This document shows positions 55,963 to 64,000 of a DNA stretch of 64,000 bases, in pieces. Position 1 is the stretch's first letter. Every line of letters begins with the position of its first letter. The notes under the pieces were generated by a model. The model had not been told where the DNA came from. It made no database searches and saw only the letters and a program-made list of their open reading frames with translations. This DNA comes from Streptomyces chartreusis NRRL 3882. GTDB taxonomy: Bacteria > Actinomycetota > Actinomycetes > Streptomycetales > Streptomycetaceae. The position numbers were made by a program, and so were the translations under genes. The stretch is taken from NCBI RefSeq assembly GCF_900236475.1, contig NZ_LT963352.1:7535001-7599000 (forward strand), written 5' to 3'.

Positions 55963-57460
55963 GCCGCAGCGTCCGCAGACCTTCACCGGCGCCCCAGGCG
56001 GCGAGGATCAGCATGGCCGCGTGCACGGTCCAGTCACCGAGGCGCACGTAGGGCGTGGTGCCGTGGGCGAGGGGGACGTCGTAGATCTGCGCGGCGGACG
56101 CGTCCGTCCCGAGCCACGAGCCGACCCGCTGCCCGCTCGGGCCGTAGACGGCGGAGACACCCGTCAGCGTCGCGTGCACCATCGGGCGGCCGGTCTCGGC
56201 GGCGCGCAGCGCGGCGAGGGAGGCGTGCTGCTCGGGCGCCCAGCTGTTCTGGAAGGTGGACGTCGACGACTGGCCGATCAGCACGTCGGCGCCCTCCCGG
56301 GCGAGGTGGCGGGTCATGTCGGGGAAGGCCGTCTCGAAGCACACCATCGGGCCGGCGCGCAGGCTGTCCCCCACGTTCATCACGACCGGCCGGGAGCCGC
56401 GCATGCGGTCCTCGCCCGCCGCCTTGCCGACGGAGGTGGCCCAGCCGAGCAGGGAGCGGGCCGGGACGTACTCGCCGAAGGGGACGAGCCGCATCTTGTC
56501 GTAGCGCTCGCCGGTGAGACCGTCGGGCCCGACCAGGATGGAGCTCTTGTAGATGCCGGGCTTGTCGGAGCGCCGGGCGTCCACGTTGACCAGGATGTCG
56601 GCGCCCGTCGCGCGGGACAGGTCCGCGAGCCGCCGGGCGAGGTCGGGCCGGTCCCCGAGGTCGAAGCCGACGCTGCTCTCACCCCAGACGATCAGGTCGA
56701 CGTCCTGTCCGGCCAGCCGGCGGGTGAGCTGTTCCTCGCGGGCGAACCGGCGGTCCGCGCTGTCCGGGCCGCCGACGATGCCCGGCTGGACCACGGCGAT
56801 CCTGACCTGGCCGTCGACGGCGGGGCGGGGCGAGAGGGGCCAGGCGGCGGAGGTGGCGGCGGCCGTGGCGACGAGACCGGCCATGGCGGGCACGCGGGCC
56901 TGACGGACCGCGACGAGCACGGCGACCGCGACGTTGACGGCCACGATCAGGAAGCTGAGCAGCCACACCCCGCCGATCGAGGCCAGCCGCAGTGCCGGCT
57001 CGACCTGCCACTGAGTGGAGCCGAGCATGCCCCAGGGGCCGCCGAGACCCTGCCAGGAGCGGACCAGCTCGACGGCCAGCCAGCCCGACGGCAGGACGAC
57101 GAGTGCGGCCGCGATCCGCCGCCGCGAGGGGAGGCCTGCCAGCAGGCGGTGCACCTGCCACCCCCACAGGGCCCACAGGGCGCCGAGCAGCGCCGCGAGG
57201 ACGAACGTGAAGACGTGCAGGAAGGGCAGCAGCCAGTGGTGCATGGCCACCATGAAGCCGAACCCGCCGCACCAGCCGTCGTACGCCGCGCGTTTCCCGG
57301 TCGGCGCGCTGCGGATCAGCAGGATCCAGGGGACCAGGGCGACGTAGGCCCACCACCACGCGGACGGGGCGGGATAGGCGAGTACGGGAAGGGCGCCCGC
57401 TATCACGGCGGCGGCCGAGCGCCGCCACGGGGAGGCGAGCCAGTGGCCGAGCGTCTTCAT
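55886..57460 (-). CDS. lnt: Apolipoprotein N-acyltransferase
   Basis: 524 residues. Several transmembrane helices (1-185, 485-505) flank a nitrilase-like domain whose triad is present: Glu261 (VWGES), Lys322 (YDKMRLVPFGEYVP) and Cys374 (MVCFETAFP). It adds the third acyl chain to the N-terminal cysteine of lipoproteins in the membrane. Streptomyces often have two lnt-like genes. The C-terminal 25 residues are rich in Pro and Arg and overlap the convergent gene. Confidence 0.93.
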   Translation of the reverse strand: MKTLGHWLASPWRRSAAAVIAGALPVLAYPAPSAWWWAYVALVPWILLIRSAPTGKRAAYDGWCGGFGFMVAMHHWLLPFLHVFTFVLAALLGALWALWGWQVHRLLAGLPSRRRIAAALVVLPSGWLAVELVRSWQGLGGPWGMLGSTQWQVEPALRLASIGGVWLLSFLIVAVNVAVAVLVAVRQARVPAMAGLVATAAATSAAWPLSPRPAVDGQVRIAVVQPGIVGGPDSADRRFAREEQLTRRLAGQDVDLIVWGESSVGFDLGDRPDLARRLADLSRATGADILVNVDARRSDKPGIYKSSILVGPDGLTGERYDKMRLVPFGEYVPARSLLGWATSVGKAAGEDRMRGSRPVVMNVGDSLRAGPMVCFETAFPDMTRHLAREGADVLIGQSSTSTFQNSWAPEQHASLAALRAAETGRPMVHATLTGVSAVYGPSGQRVGSWLGTDASAAQIYDVPLAHGTTPYVRLGDWTVHAAMLILAAWGAGEGLRTLRLRRSAPEPRVPPARTVHGSPARPGR

Positions 57461-57528
57461 AGGCGCCTCCTACCCGCTCGTGCCTCCAGTGTGCGCCCTG
57501 GGGACGATCTACGACAGTGGACGCCGGG

Positions 57529-58017
57529 TCAGTTGACCACAGGTGCCGTCCGCCGCTCGGGAAGGCGCCGCCACTTCTCCCTCACGACCACCTCGCTCAG
57601 CCGCCAGCCGTCGATCGTGCGCCGCAGCCCGAACGCGTACCGGCCGCCGCACACGAAGTCGGGCGCCGGCCCTTCGGTGGCCATGGGGTTGACGTAGTCG
57701 GCCTGGACCTGGGCCGTGTCGCCGGTGTCCTGCTCCCAGACACCGAAGCGCACCCGCCGGTTGACGATCAGGTGCTGTCGCATCGGGAAGAGCCGCATGC
57801 TCTCGGCGAGCCACTCGGCGACCGCCGGGGCCTCCCCCTCGATGCCGCCGGCCGAGCGGTAGTCCGCCCGTCCCTGAGGGACGAACAGCCCCCGGTACGC
57901 CTCCCAGTCACCGTCGTCGACCGCCACCGCGTAGTCGGTGATCACTCCGTCGACGGCCAGCCGGTCTCTCACGGTGGCGAGCTCCACGCGCTGCGTCATC
58001 GGCTCAGTGTTGGGCAT
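57529..58017 (-). CDS. SnoaL-like (NTF2 fold) protein
   Basis: 162 residues. The cone-shaped NTF2/SnoaL fold is indicated by VDGVITDYAVAVDDGDWEAY, MRQHLIVNRRVRF and GGRYAFGLRRTIDGWRLSEV. Members act as isomerases, hydrolases or ring-hydroxylating subunits; this one is unassigned. ATG 58017 or 57999 are possible starts. Confidence 0.82.
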   Translation of the reverse strand: MPNTEPMTQRVELATVRDRLAVDGVITDYAVAVDDGDWEAYRGLFVPQGRADYRSAGGIEGEAPAVAEWLAESMRLFPMRQHLIVNRRVRFGVWEQDTGDTAQVQADYVNPMATEGPAPDFVCGGRYAFGLRRTIDGWRLSEVVVREKWRRLPERRTAPVVN

Positions 58018-58050
58018 GGGAGGCGCGGAGCCAAGGGGTGTGCGGCGGGA

Positions 58051-58230
58051 TCAGGCCGCCTTGACGACGGCGCCGCGGATCGCGGCCGCCCACTCGACGA
58101 CCAGCAGCTCGTACTCCGCGCGCTCCTCGGCCGACAGGGTGCCGCCCGTGCGCCGCCAGAGCGCACGGATCTCCTCGTTGACCTCGGCGGCGGACCGCAC
58201 GGAACCAGGGGTCAAGAAATCGGGGGACAT
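58051..58230 (-). CDS. Small acidic helical protein
   Basis: 59 residues, predicted mostly helical (AAEVNEEIRALWRRTGGTLS, then AEERAEYELLVVEWAAA). I recognise no family. TAGGCT seven bases before ATG 58230 matches the leaderless promoter pattern, and codon bias is strong, so it is probably a real gene. Confidence 0.65.
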   Translation of the reverse strand: MSPDFLTPGSVRSAAEVNEEIRALWRRTGGTLSAEERAEYELLVVEWAAAIRGAVVKAA

Positions 58231-58328
58231 GCCGACAAGCCTAGGGGGAGCCACTGACAGCCCGCTACCGGACGGCTACCCGATCGCTATGCGGTTGGTC
58301 ACGAGACGCGGGTCACAGGCCGCCGGGG

Positions 58329-59204
58329 TCAGCCCGCCGACTCGGCCGCGTGCGGGCTCAGCGCGCCCATCGACACCAGGGCGATGATGACCACGCCGAG
58401 CGCGATCCGGTACCAGACGAACGGCATGAAGCTCTTGGTCGAGATGAACTTCATGAACCACGCGATCACCGCGTAGCCGACGCCGAAGGCGATGATCGTC
58501 GCGAAGATCGTCGGCCCCCACGAGACGTGGCCGCCCTCCGTCGCGTCCTTGAGCTCGAAGAGGCCGGAGGCCAGCACCGCGGGGATGGCGAGCAGGAAGG
58601 AGTAGCGGGCCGCGGCCTCGCGCTTGTAGCCCATGAACAGGCCGCCGCTGATGGTGGCGCCGGAGCGGGAGACGCCGGGGATGAGCGCCATGGCCTGGCA
58701 GACGCCGTAGATCAGGCCGTCCCGTACGCCGAGGTCCTCCAGGGACTTGCGCTGCTTGGGTGCGCGGTGCCTGCCGCCGCTCTCGTCTCGTGCCGCGAGC
58801 CGGTCGGCGACGCCCAGGACGATGCCCATGCCGATCAGCATCGTCGCGGTGATCCGCAGGTCGCGGAACGGCCCCTCGATCTGGTCCTTCAGCGTCACGC
58901 CGAGCACACCGATCGGTATGGAGCCGACGATGACCAGCCAGCCCATCCGCGCGTCGGGGTCGCTGCGGAGCGCCTTGTTCGTGAGCGAGCGCGTCCACGC
59001 CGAGATGATCCGCCCGATGTCCTTGCGGAAGTAGATCAGCACGGCGGCCTCCGTGCCGATCTGGGTGATCGCCGTGAAGGCGGCGCCCGGGTCCTCCCAG
59101 CCCGAGAAGGCCGCCGTCAGGCGCAGGTGCGCACTGGACGAGACGGGGAGGAACTCGGTCAGCCCCTGGACGAGTCCGAGGATGAGTGATTCGAACCAAG
59201 ACAT
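58329..59204 (-). CDS. uppP: Undecaprenyl-diphosphate phosphatase
   Basis: 291 residues with about eight helices and both UppP/BacA signatures: QGLTEFLPVSSSAH near the start and ALIPGVSRSGAT. It recycles undecaprenyl diphosphate for peptidoglycan and other envelope polymers; extra copies give bacitracin resistance in some bacteria. Start ATG 59204 lacks a clear Shine-Dalgarno sequence. Confidence 0.95.
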   Translation of the reverse strand: MSWFESLILGLVQGLTEFLPVSSSAHLRLTAAFSGWEDPGAAFTAITQIGTEAAVLIYFRKDIGRIISAWTRSLTNKALRSDPDARMGWLVIVGSIPIGVLGVTLKDQIEGPFRDLRITATMLIGMGIVLGVADRLAARDESGGRHRAPKQRKSLEDLGVRDGLIYGVCQAMALIPGVSRSGATISGGLFMGYKREAAARYSFLLAIPAVLASGLFELKDATEGGHVSWGPTIFATIIAFGVGYAVIAWFMKFISTKSFMPFVWYRIALGVVIIALVSMGALSPHAAESAG

Positions 59205-59366
59205 GAGGTAGCGGAGTCCAAGTGCCGATCGTGGAACGGACGACGGGCACACCGGCCCGCCGGGTGTGACGAACCGGGGGATCAGGTGTGCCGAGGGGGA
59301 AGCGTAGCGTCCCCGGACGGCCGCTCCGACACAGGGGTTTGGCCGGTGCTGTGCGGCGGGGCGGGA

Positions 59367-59837
59367 TCAGGCCGCCGTCGGTCCGGTCACCGTCCAGCCG
59401 GGCGTCCGGGGGTGGGCCGTGAGGTCCTCGTGGCGCACCTCGTCGCCGCAGGCCCGGCAGGTGACGACCGGGGCGAGGGCCTGGCCGCAGGAGTGCTCCA
59501 GGACCATCGGACGGTCGCCGTCCGTGCGCAGGTGGCGGTCGCCCCAGGCCATGAGGGTCATCAGCACGGGTTCCAGTTCCAGCCCGGCCCGGGTGGGCCG
59601 GTACTCGAAGCGCTGCGGGCGCTCGCTGTAGGGCTGCTTGACCAGGATCCCGGCGTCGACGAGCCGGCGCAGCCGCGTGGCGAGGATGTCGCGCGGTGCG
59701 CCGATGTTGCGCACCAGCTGGTCGAAACGGCCGTTGCCGAGGCACACCTCCCGCAGGACGAGCAGCGAGTACTTCTCGCCCACGAGGGCCAGGGTGTCGG
59801 CGATGGAGCAGGGGCGCGGATCTTTGCTGGCGGCCAT
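59367..59837 (-). CDS. HxlR-family regulator with C-terminal zinc-ribbon-like tail
   Basis: 156 residues. The HxlR domain begins CSIADTLALVGEKYSLLVLR and includes FDQLVRNIGAPRDILATRL. The C-terminal 40 residues add EHSCGQALAPVVTCRACGDE, whose CX10CX2C spacing suggests metal binding. It is divergent from the thiolase gene and the likely binder of the twin palindromes between them. ATG 59837 has TAGACT seven bases upstream, fitting a leaderless mRNA. Confidence 0.9.
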   Translation of the reverse strand: MAASKDPRPCSIADTLALVGEKYSLLVLREVCLGNGRFDQLVRNIGAPRDILATRLRRLVDAGILVKQPYSERPQRFEYRPTRAGLELEPVLMTLMAWGDRHLRTDGDRPMVLEHSCGQALAPVVTCRACGDEVRHEDLTAHPRTPGWTVTGPTAA

Positions 59838-59855
59838 GAAGCCCAGTCTAGGAGA

Positions 59856-59908
59856 GGGTTGGATTTTCCAACCCATGGAGCTACGGTGAGTTTGGATTTC
59901 CTACTCAC
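59856..59908. promoter_or_regulatory. Divergent control region with two HxlR-type operators
   Basis: GGGTTGGATTTTCCAACCC (59856-59874) has perfect eight-base arms. GTGAGT...ACTCAC (59886-59891 and 59903-59908) encloses TTGGATTTCCT, the same core. The centres are about 32 bases apart, three helical turns. TTGGAT (59859-59864), a 17-base spacer and TACGGT (59882-59887) form the thiolase promoter, so both sites cover it. Confidence 0.75.
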
Positions 59909-59930
59909 TGGTAGTCGTGGAGGCCCGCAC

Positions 59931-61100
<1,170 letters not shown>

Positions 61101-61122
61101 GCCGGGCGGGCGTAACGGTCCG

Positions 61123-61914
61123 TCAGAGCTGGCGCAGGCGGTGCCGCTTGCGCCAGGCCACCACCACACCCGCCAGCGCGGGCAGGGCGATACAGGCCAG
61201 GGCGATCAGGAAGGCGGGCGACGTCGGGGTGGAGGCGCGGGCGCCGGCGACGACGTAGGCGGCGGTGTTCGGGATCGAGCCGAGGCCCGTGGCCAGCAGG
61301 AACGGCAGCAGGCCCATGCGGGAGACCGAGGCGCAGTAGTTCGCGGCCCAGAACGGCACACCGGGGAAGAGCCGCACCGCGAGCATCGAGCGGAAGCCGT
61401 GCCGGCTGAGCTGGCCGTCCGCGGCCTTCAGCCAGCGCCCGCGCAGCAGCGGCCGCAGGGCGTCCTGGCCCAGCGCCCGGCCCAGGCAGAAGGCGATCCC
61501 GGCACCGAGCACCGTGCCCGCCAGCGCCACTCCGGTGCCCAGTTGCGAACCGAACAGCGCCCCCGCCGCCAGGTTCAGCAGCGGCCTGGGCACGAACGCC
61601 ACCGTGCACACGCCGTACGCCACCGCGAACACCAGCGCCGCCATGGCTCCGGAGAGCTGCGGCGGCCAGCCCTGCGTCAGCAGCCGCTGCGGCTCGAACA
61701 GCAGCACCCCGCACGCCCCGGCGGCGAGCAGCGCGACGAGCAGGGACAGCCTCGACCACGGGGAGAGCAGAACTCTCGTGCAGCGAGCGGCGAAACCGGT
61801 GGACGGGACGGGCGAGGCGGTCGTTGCCGAGGGGACGGCGACGGCGAGCTCCGCGGTGCTGGCCCGGGGAGAGGCCGTGGCGGTGCCCCCAGAGCGGGTG
61901 GTGGCATCGAGCAT
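61123..61914 (-). CDS. TVP38/TMEM64-family membrane protein
   Basis: 263 residues. A Ser/Thr/Ala-rich cytoplasmic N-terminus (about 1-45) precedes several transmembrane segments with the family (VTT/DedA-like) core: FVPRPLLNLAAGALFG, LRPLLRGRWLKAADG, LFPGVPFWAANY. Relatives are thought to move lipids across membranes; the role here is unknown. Confidence 0.87.
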   Translation of the reverse strand: MLDATTRSGGTATASPRASTAELAVAVPSATTASPVPSTGFAARCTRVLLSPWSRLSLLVALLAAGACGVLLFEPQRLLTQGWPPQLSGAMAALVFAVAYGVCTVAFVPRPLLNLAAGALFGSQLGTGVALAGTVLGAGIAFCLGRALGQDALRPLLRGRWLKAADGQLSRHGFRSMLAVRLFPGVPFWAANYCASVSRMGLLPFLLATGLGSIPNTAAYVVAGARASTPTSPAFLIALACIALPALAGVVVAWRKRHRLRQL

Positions 61915-62028
61915 CCGGCGACACTAACCGACACATGTGTGTGATCGCCGTATGGTTCGTCTCACGAGCGTCACAGGCAGCCCCGCGCGTCCCCGCGCGC
62001 GGACCGACAGGGCGGCCGCCGAAAACCA

Positions 62029-62058
62029 TTCGACGTGCGGTAAAGCGTCGGCAATGAT
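62029..62058 (+). promoter_or_regulatory. Candidate promoter of the tuf3 leader transcript
   Basis: TTCGAC (62029-62034), 18-base spacer, AATGAT (62053-62058). Transcription would start at or next to the ATG at 62066, seven bases after the -10. Confidence 0.45.
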
Positions 62059-62065
62059 CTGACTC

Positions 62066-62167
62066 ATGTTCCGGCACGCCTTCACCCTCGCAGCATCCGT
62101 GGTCACGGATGCCCCGAAGGCTGCCGTCGTGGTTGTCACGGCCGTTGCAGACGGCGCCCGAAGCTGA
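62066..62167 (+). CDS. Candidate leader peptide upstream of tuf3
   Basis: 33 codons, starting MFRHAFTLAASVV and ending TAVADGARS. It contains four consecutive valine codons (GTC GTG GTT GTC) and is rich in Ala and Val. There is no Shine-Dalgarno sequence, but a promoter places the transcript start at its ATG. Its stop codon overlaps the first arm of the hairpin system before tuf3. The layout is that of an attenuation leader peptide. This is an inference from position and composition; conservation has not been tested. Confidence 0.4.
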   Translation: MFRHAFTLAASVVTDAPKAAVVVVTAVADGARS

Positions 62168-62252
62168 CCCTCTCCGGTTCGTCCGGCGGACCCCGCAGGG
62201 GGAGGGTCGGGCAGGTCCTCGGGGTCCCACTCCATGACGAGACGCTTCGAGG
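62166..62252 (+). promoter_or_regulatory. Mutually exclusive hairpins before the tuf3 ribosome binding site
   Basis: Four segments can pair in alternative ways: GACCCTC (62166-62172) with GAGGGTC (62202-62208); GAGG (62202-62205) with CCTC (62217-62220); CCTCG (62217-62221) with CGAGG (62248-62252). The last contains the tuf3 Shine-Dalgarno GAGG. An inner CCCCGCAGGGG hairpin sits at 62191-62201. High GC makes chance pairing possible. Confidence 0.4.
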
Positions 62253-62259
62253 TACAGCC

Positions 62260-63429
62260 ATGTCCAAGACGGCCTACGTCCGCACGAAACCACATCTCAA
62301 CATCGGCACGATGGGTCATGTCGACCACGGCAAGACGACCCTGACGGCCGCGATCACCAAGGTCCTCGCCGAGCGCGGCACCGGCACGTACGTGCCGTTC
62401 GACCGGATCGACCGAGCGCCCGAGGAGGCGGCGCGCGGCATCACCATCAACATCGCGCACGTCGAGTACGAGACCGACACCAGGCACTACGCGCACGTCG
62501 ACATGCCGGGCCATGCCGACTACGTCAAGAACATGGTCACCGGCGCCGCGCAGCTCGACGGGGCGATCCTCGTCGTCTCCGCGCTCGACGGGATCATGCC
62601 GCAGACCGCCGAACACGTACTGCTCGCCCGGCAGGTGGGCGTCGACCACATCGTGGTCGCCCTCAACAAGGCCGACGCGGGGGACGAGGAACTGACCGAC
62701 CTGGTCGAGCTGGAGGTCCGCGACCTGCTCACCGCGCACGGCTACGGCGGCGACTCCGTACCCGTCGTACGCGTCTCGGGACTGAAGGCACTGGCGGGTG
62801 ACCCGCGCTGGACTGCCTCGATCGAGGCGCTGCTCGACGCGGTGGACACGTATGTGCCGATGCCGGAGCGGTATCTGGACGCACCGTTTCTGCTGTCCGT
62901 GGAGAACGTGCTGACCATCACCGGGCGGGGGACCGTGGTGACCGGTGCGGTGGAGCGGGGCACGGTGCGGGTCGGGGACAAGGTCGAGGTGCTCGGGGCT
63001 TCCGTGGAGACGGTGGTCACGGGGCTGGAGACCTTCGGCAAGCCGATGGAGGAGGCGCAGGCCGGGGACAACGTGGCGCTGCTGCTGCGGGGGGTTCCCC
63101 GGGACGCTGTCCGGCGGGGGCACGTGGTGGCCGCGCCGGGGAGTGTGAAGCCGCGGCGGCGTTTCTCGGCGCAGGTGTATGTCCTGTCGGCTCGGGAGGG
63201 TGGGCGGACGACGCCCGTCTCCTCCGGGTACCGGCCGCAGTTCTACATCCGGACCGCGGATGTGGTGGGGGTGGTCGACCTCGGTGAGGTGGCGGTGGCT
63301 CGGCCCGGCGACACGGTTGCCATGACTGTGGAGCTGGGGCGGGAGGTGCCGTTGGAGCCGGGGCTCGGGTTCGCCATTCGTGAGGGTGGGCGGACCGTGG
63401 GGGCCGGGACCGTGACCGTGGTGGGTTGA
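62260..63429 (+). CDS. tuf3: Elongation factor Tu paralogue, Tuf3 type
   Basis: 389 residues, slightly shorter than the main EF-Tu (397). The GTPase motifs are all present: GHVDHGKTT (19-27), RGITI, DMPGH, NKAD, and SGLKAL replacing the usual SALKAL. Domains 2 and 3 follow. It should carry aminoacyl-tRNA to the ribosome. In Streptomyces this divergent copy is separate from the str-operon tuf1 and was reported to respond to stringent conditions. SD GAGG is seven bases before ATG 62260. The leader in front suggests special control. Confidence 0.94.
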   Translation: MSKTAYVRTKPHLNIGTMGHVDHGKTTLTAAITKVLAERGTGTYVPFDRIDRAPEEAARGITINIAHVEYETDTRHYAHVDMPGHADYVKNMVTGAAQLDGAILVVSALDGIMPQTAEHVLLARQVGVDHIVVALNKADAGDEELTDLVELEVRDLLTAHGYGGDSVPVVRVSGLKALAGDPRWTASIEALLDAVDTYVPMPERYLDAPFLLSVENVLTITGRGTVVTGAVERGTVRVGDKVEVLGASVETVVTGLETFGKPMEEAQAGDNVALLLRGVPRDAVRRGHVVAAPGSVKPRRRFSAQVYVLSAREGGRTTPVSSGYRPQFYIRTADVVGVVDLGEVAVARPGDTVAMTVELGREVPLEPGLGFAIREGGRTVGAGTVTVVG

Positions 63430-63435
63430 GGTGGT

Positions 63436-63476
63436 GGGGGACTGCGGGCCGTCTTGGGCTGGTCGCGCAGTTCCCC
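63436..63476 (+). terminator. Terminator hairpin of a recurrent Streptomyces type
   Basis: GGGGGACTGCG pairs with CGCAGTTCCCC over 11 pairs, one of them G-U. The GGTCGCGCAGTTCCCCGCGCCCCT segment type recurs after many Streptomyces genes, from memory of such genomes. Confidence 0.75.
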
Positions 63477-63515
63477 GCGCCCCTCCTCTGCGTTGTCCCA
63501 CGCACAATGGAGGGG

Positions 63516-64000
63516 TGAAGGACTCCATTCCCGTCGCCCGGTCCGTCGATCATGGGTTTGCCAAGCTGATGCCCGACGTCGACCGGGAACGGGCCTGGTT
63601 GCTGACCGTCGACGGGGCGCCGCAGTCCTATGTGGATCTGGACGAGCCGACGCATCTGGAGTTCGAGTACGCGCGGCGGCTCGGGCATGTGCTGGATGTC
63701 GTGGCGGAGCCGGGGGCCGCGTTGGACGTGCTGCACCTCGGCGGGGGGGCGCTGACCCTGCCCCGGTACGTGGCCGTGACCCGGCCGGGGGCACGGCAGG
63801 ACGTCGTCGAGGCCGATCGGGGGCTGCTGGAGTTGGTGTCCGAGCACCTGCCGCTGCCGGACGGGGCGCGGGTCACGCTGCACGCGTCGGATGCCCGGGC
63901 GTGGCTGGAAAACGCTCCCTCGGACGCGGCGGACGTCATCGTGGCCGATGTGTTCGGCGGGTCGCGGGTGCCGGCGCATCTGACGTCCGTCGACTACGTC
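63516..64000 (+). CDS. Spermidine-synthase-like methyltransferase-fold protein (partial)
   Basis: The first 161 codons of a gene that runs out of the window. Residues include YVDLDEPTHLEFEYARRLGH, then the nucleotide-binding turn LHLGGGALTLPRY, an acidic residue after the next strand (VVEAD) and DVIVADVFGG. This is the aminopropyl- or methyl-transferase fold of the spermidine synthase family. Actinobacterial members of this short type often lack polyamine activity. GTG 63516 has CACAAT six bases upstream. Confidence 0.82.

Larger units (their letters stand above)
61915..62259 (+). other. tuf3 leader region
   Basis: 345 bases between the divergent TVP38 and tuf3 genes. The first 110 show nothing beyond the promoter for a short ORF. 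The rest is that ORF and the paired segments listed separately. Confidence 0.5.

Overview
This is high-GC actinobacterial chromosome, almost certainly Streptomyces. The signs are strong G/C bias at third codon positions, many GTG starts, twin-arginine and lipobox exports, many candidate leaderless promoters, an EF-Tu paralogue of the Tuf3 type, and a gene order typical of Streptomyces and wider actinobacteria. All names come from reading the sequence. No database search was run.

Layout. 1-1200: the 3' end of an rRNA operon (23S end, 5S, terminator). 1250-15310: a housekeeping block with CDP-alcohol phosphatidyltransferase, a nucleotidyltransferase fused to a decayed phosphomannomutase module, DUF881-Sbp-DUF881, a GarA-type FHA protein, two MerR regulators around a DUF151 protein, DNA polymerase IV, a PRC-barrel protein, and gcvP behind a tandem glycine riboswitch. 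The order matches the mycobacterial pgsA2-to-gcvB neighbourhood, but gcvH is missing. 15369-19175: molybdate uptake (mop, modC, modB, modA and an HTH-molbindin regulator). 19300-21900: a DUF1707 protein and a large APC-type permease. 22550-28450: a xylan-use locus with an ABC importer, a GH10 xylanase and a LacI regulator.

28640-48765 is accessory chromosome made of small regulator/target pairs: MFS/HxlR, MocR/PNPOx-like, LysR/EamA, PadR, a glutamate-cysteine-ligase-like enzyme, an isochorismatase-fold protein without its triad, a Rieske lipoprotein and a HipA-like/DUF3037 pair. 48900-61914 holds two SDRs, a peptide-type binding lipoprotein, ung, lnt, uppP, an HxlR/thiolase pair and a TVP38 protein. 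62029-63476 is tuf3 with an unusual leader: a candidate leaderless 33-codon upstream ORF with four consecutive valine codons, then mutually exclusive hairpins reaching the tuf3 ribosome binding site. The window ends inside a spermidine-synthase-like gene.

No IS element, prophage, CRISPR array or tRNA was seen. The most interesting points are the tuf3 leader, the HipA-like/DUF3037 operon, the inactive-looking enzyme modules, several well-formed operator pairs with no assigned regulator, and the recurring leaderless promoter layout.
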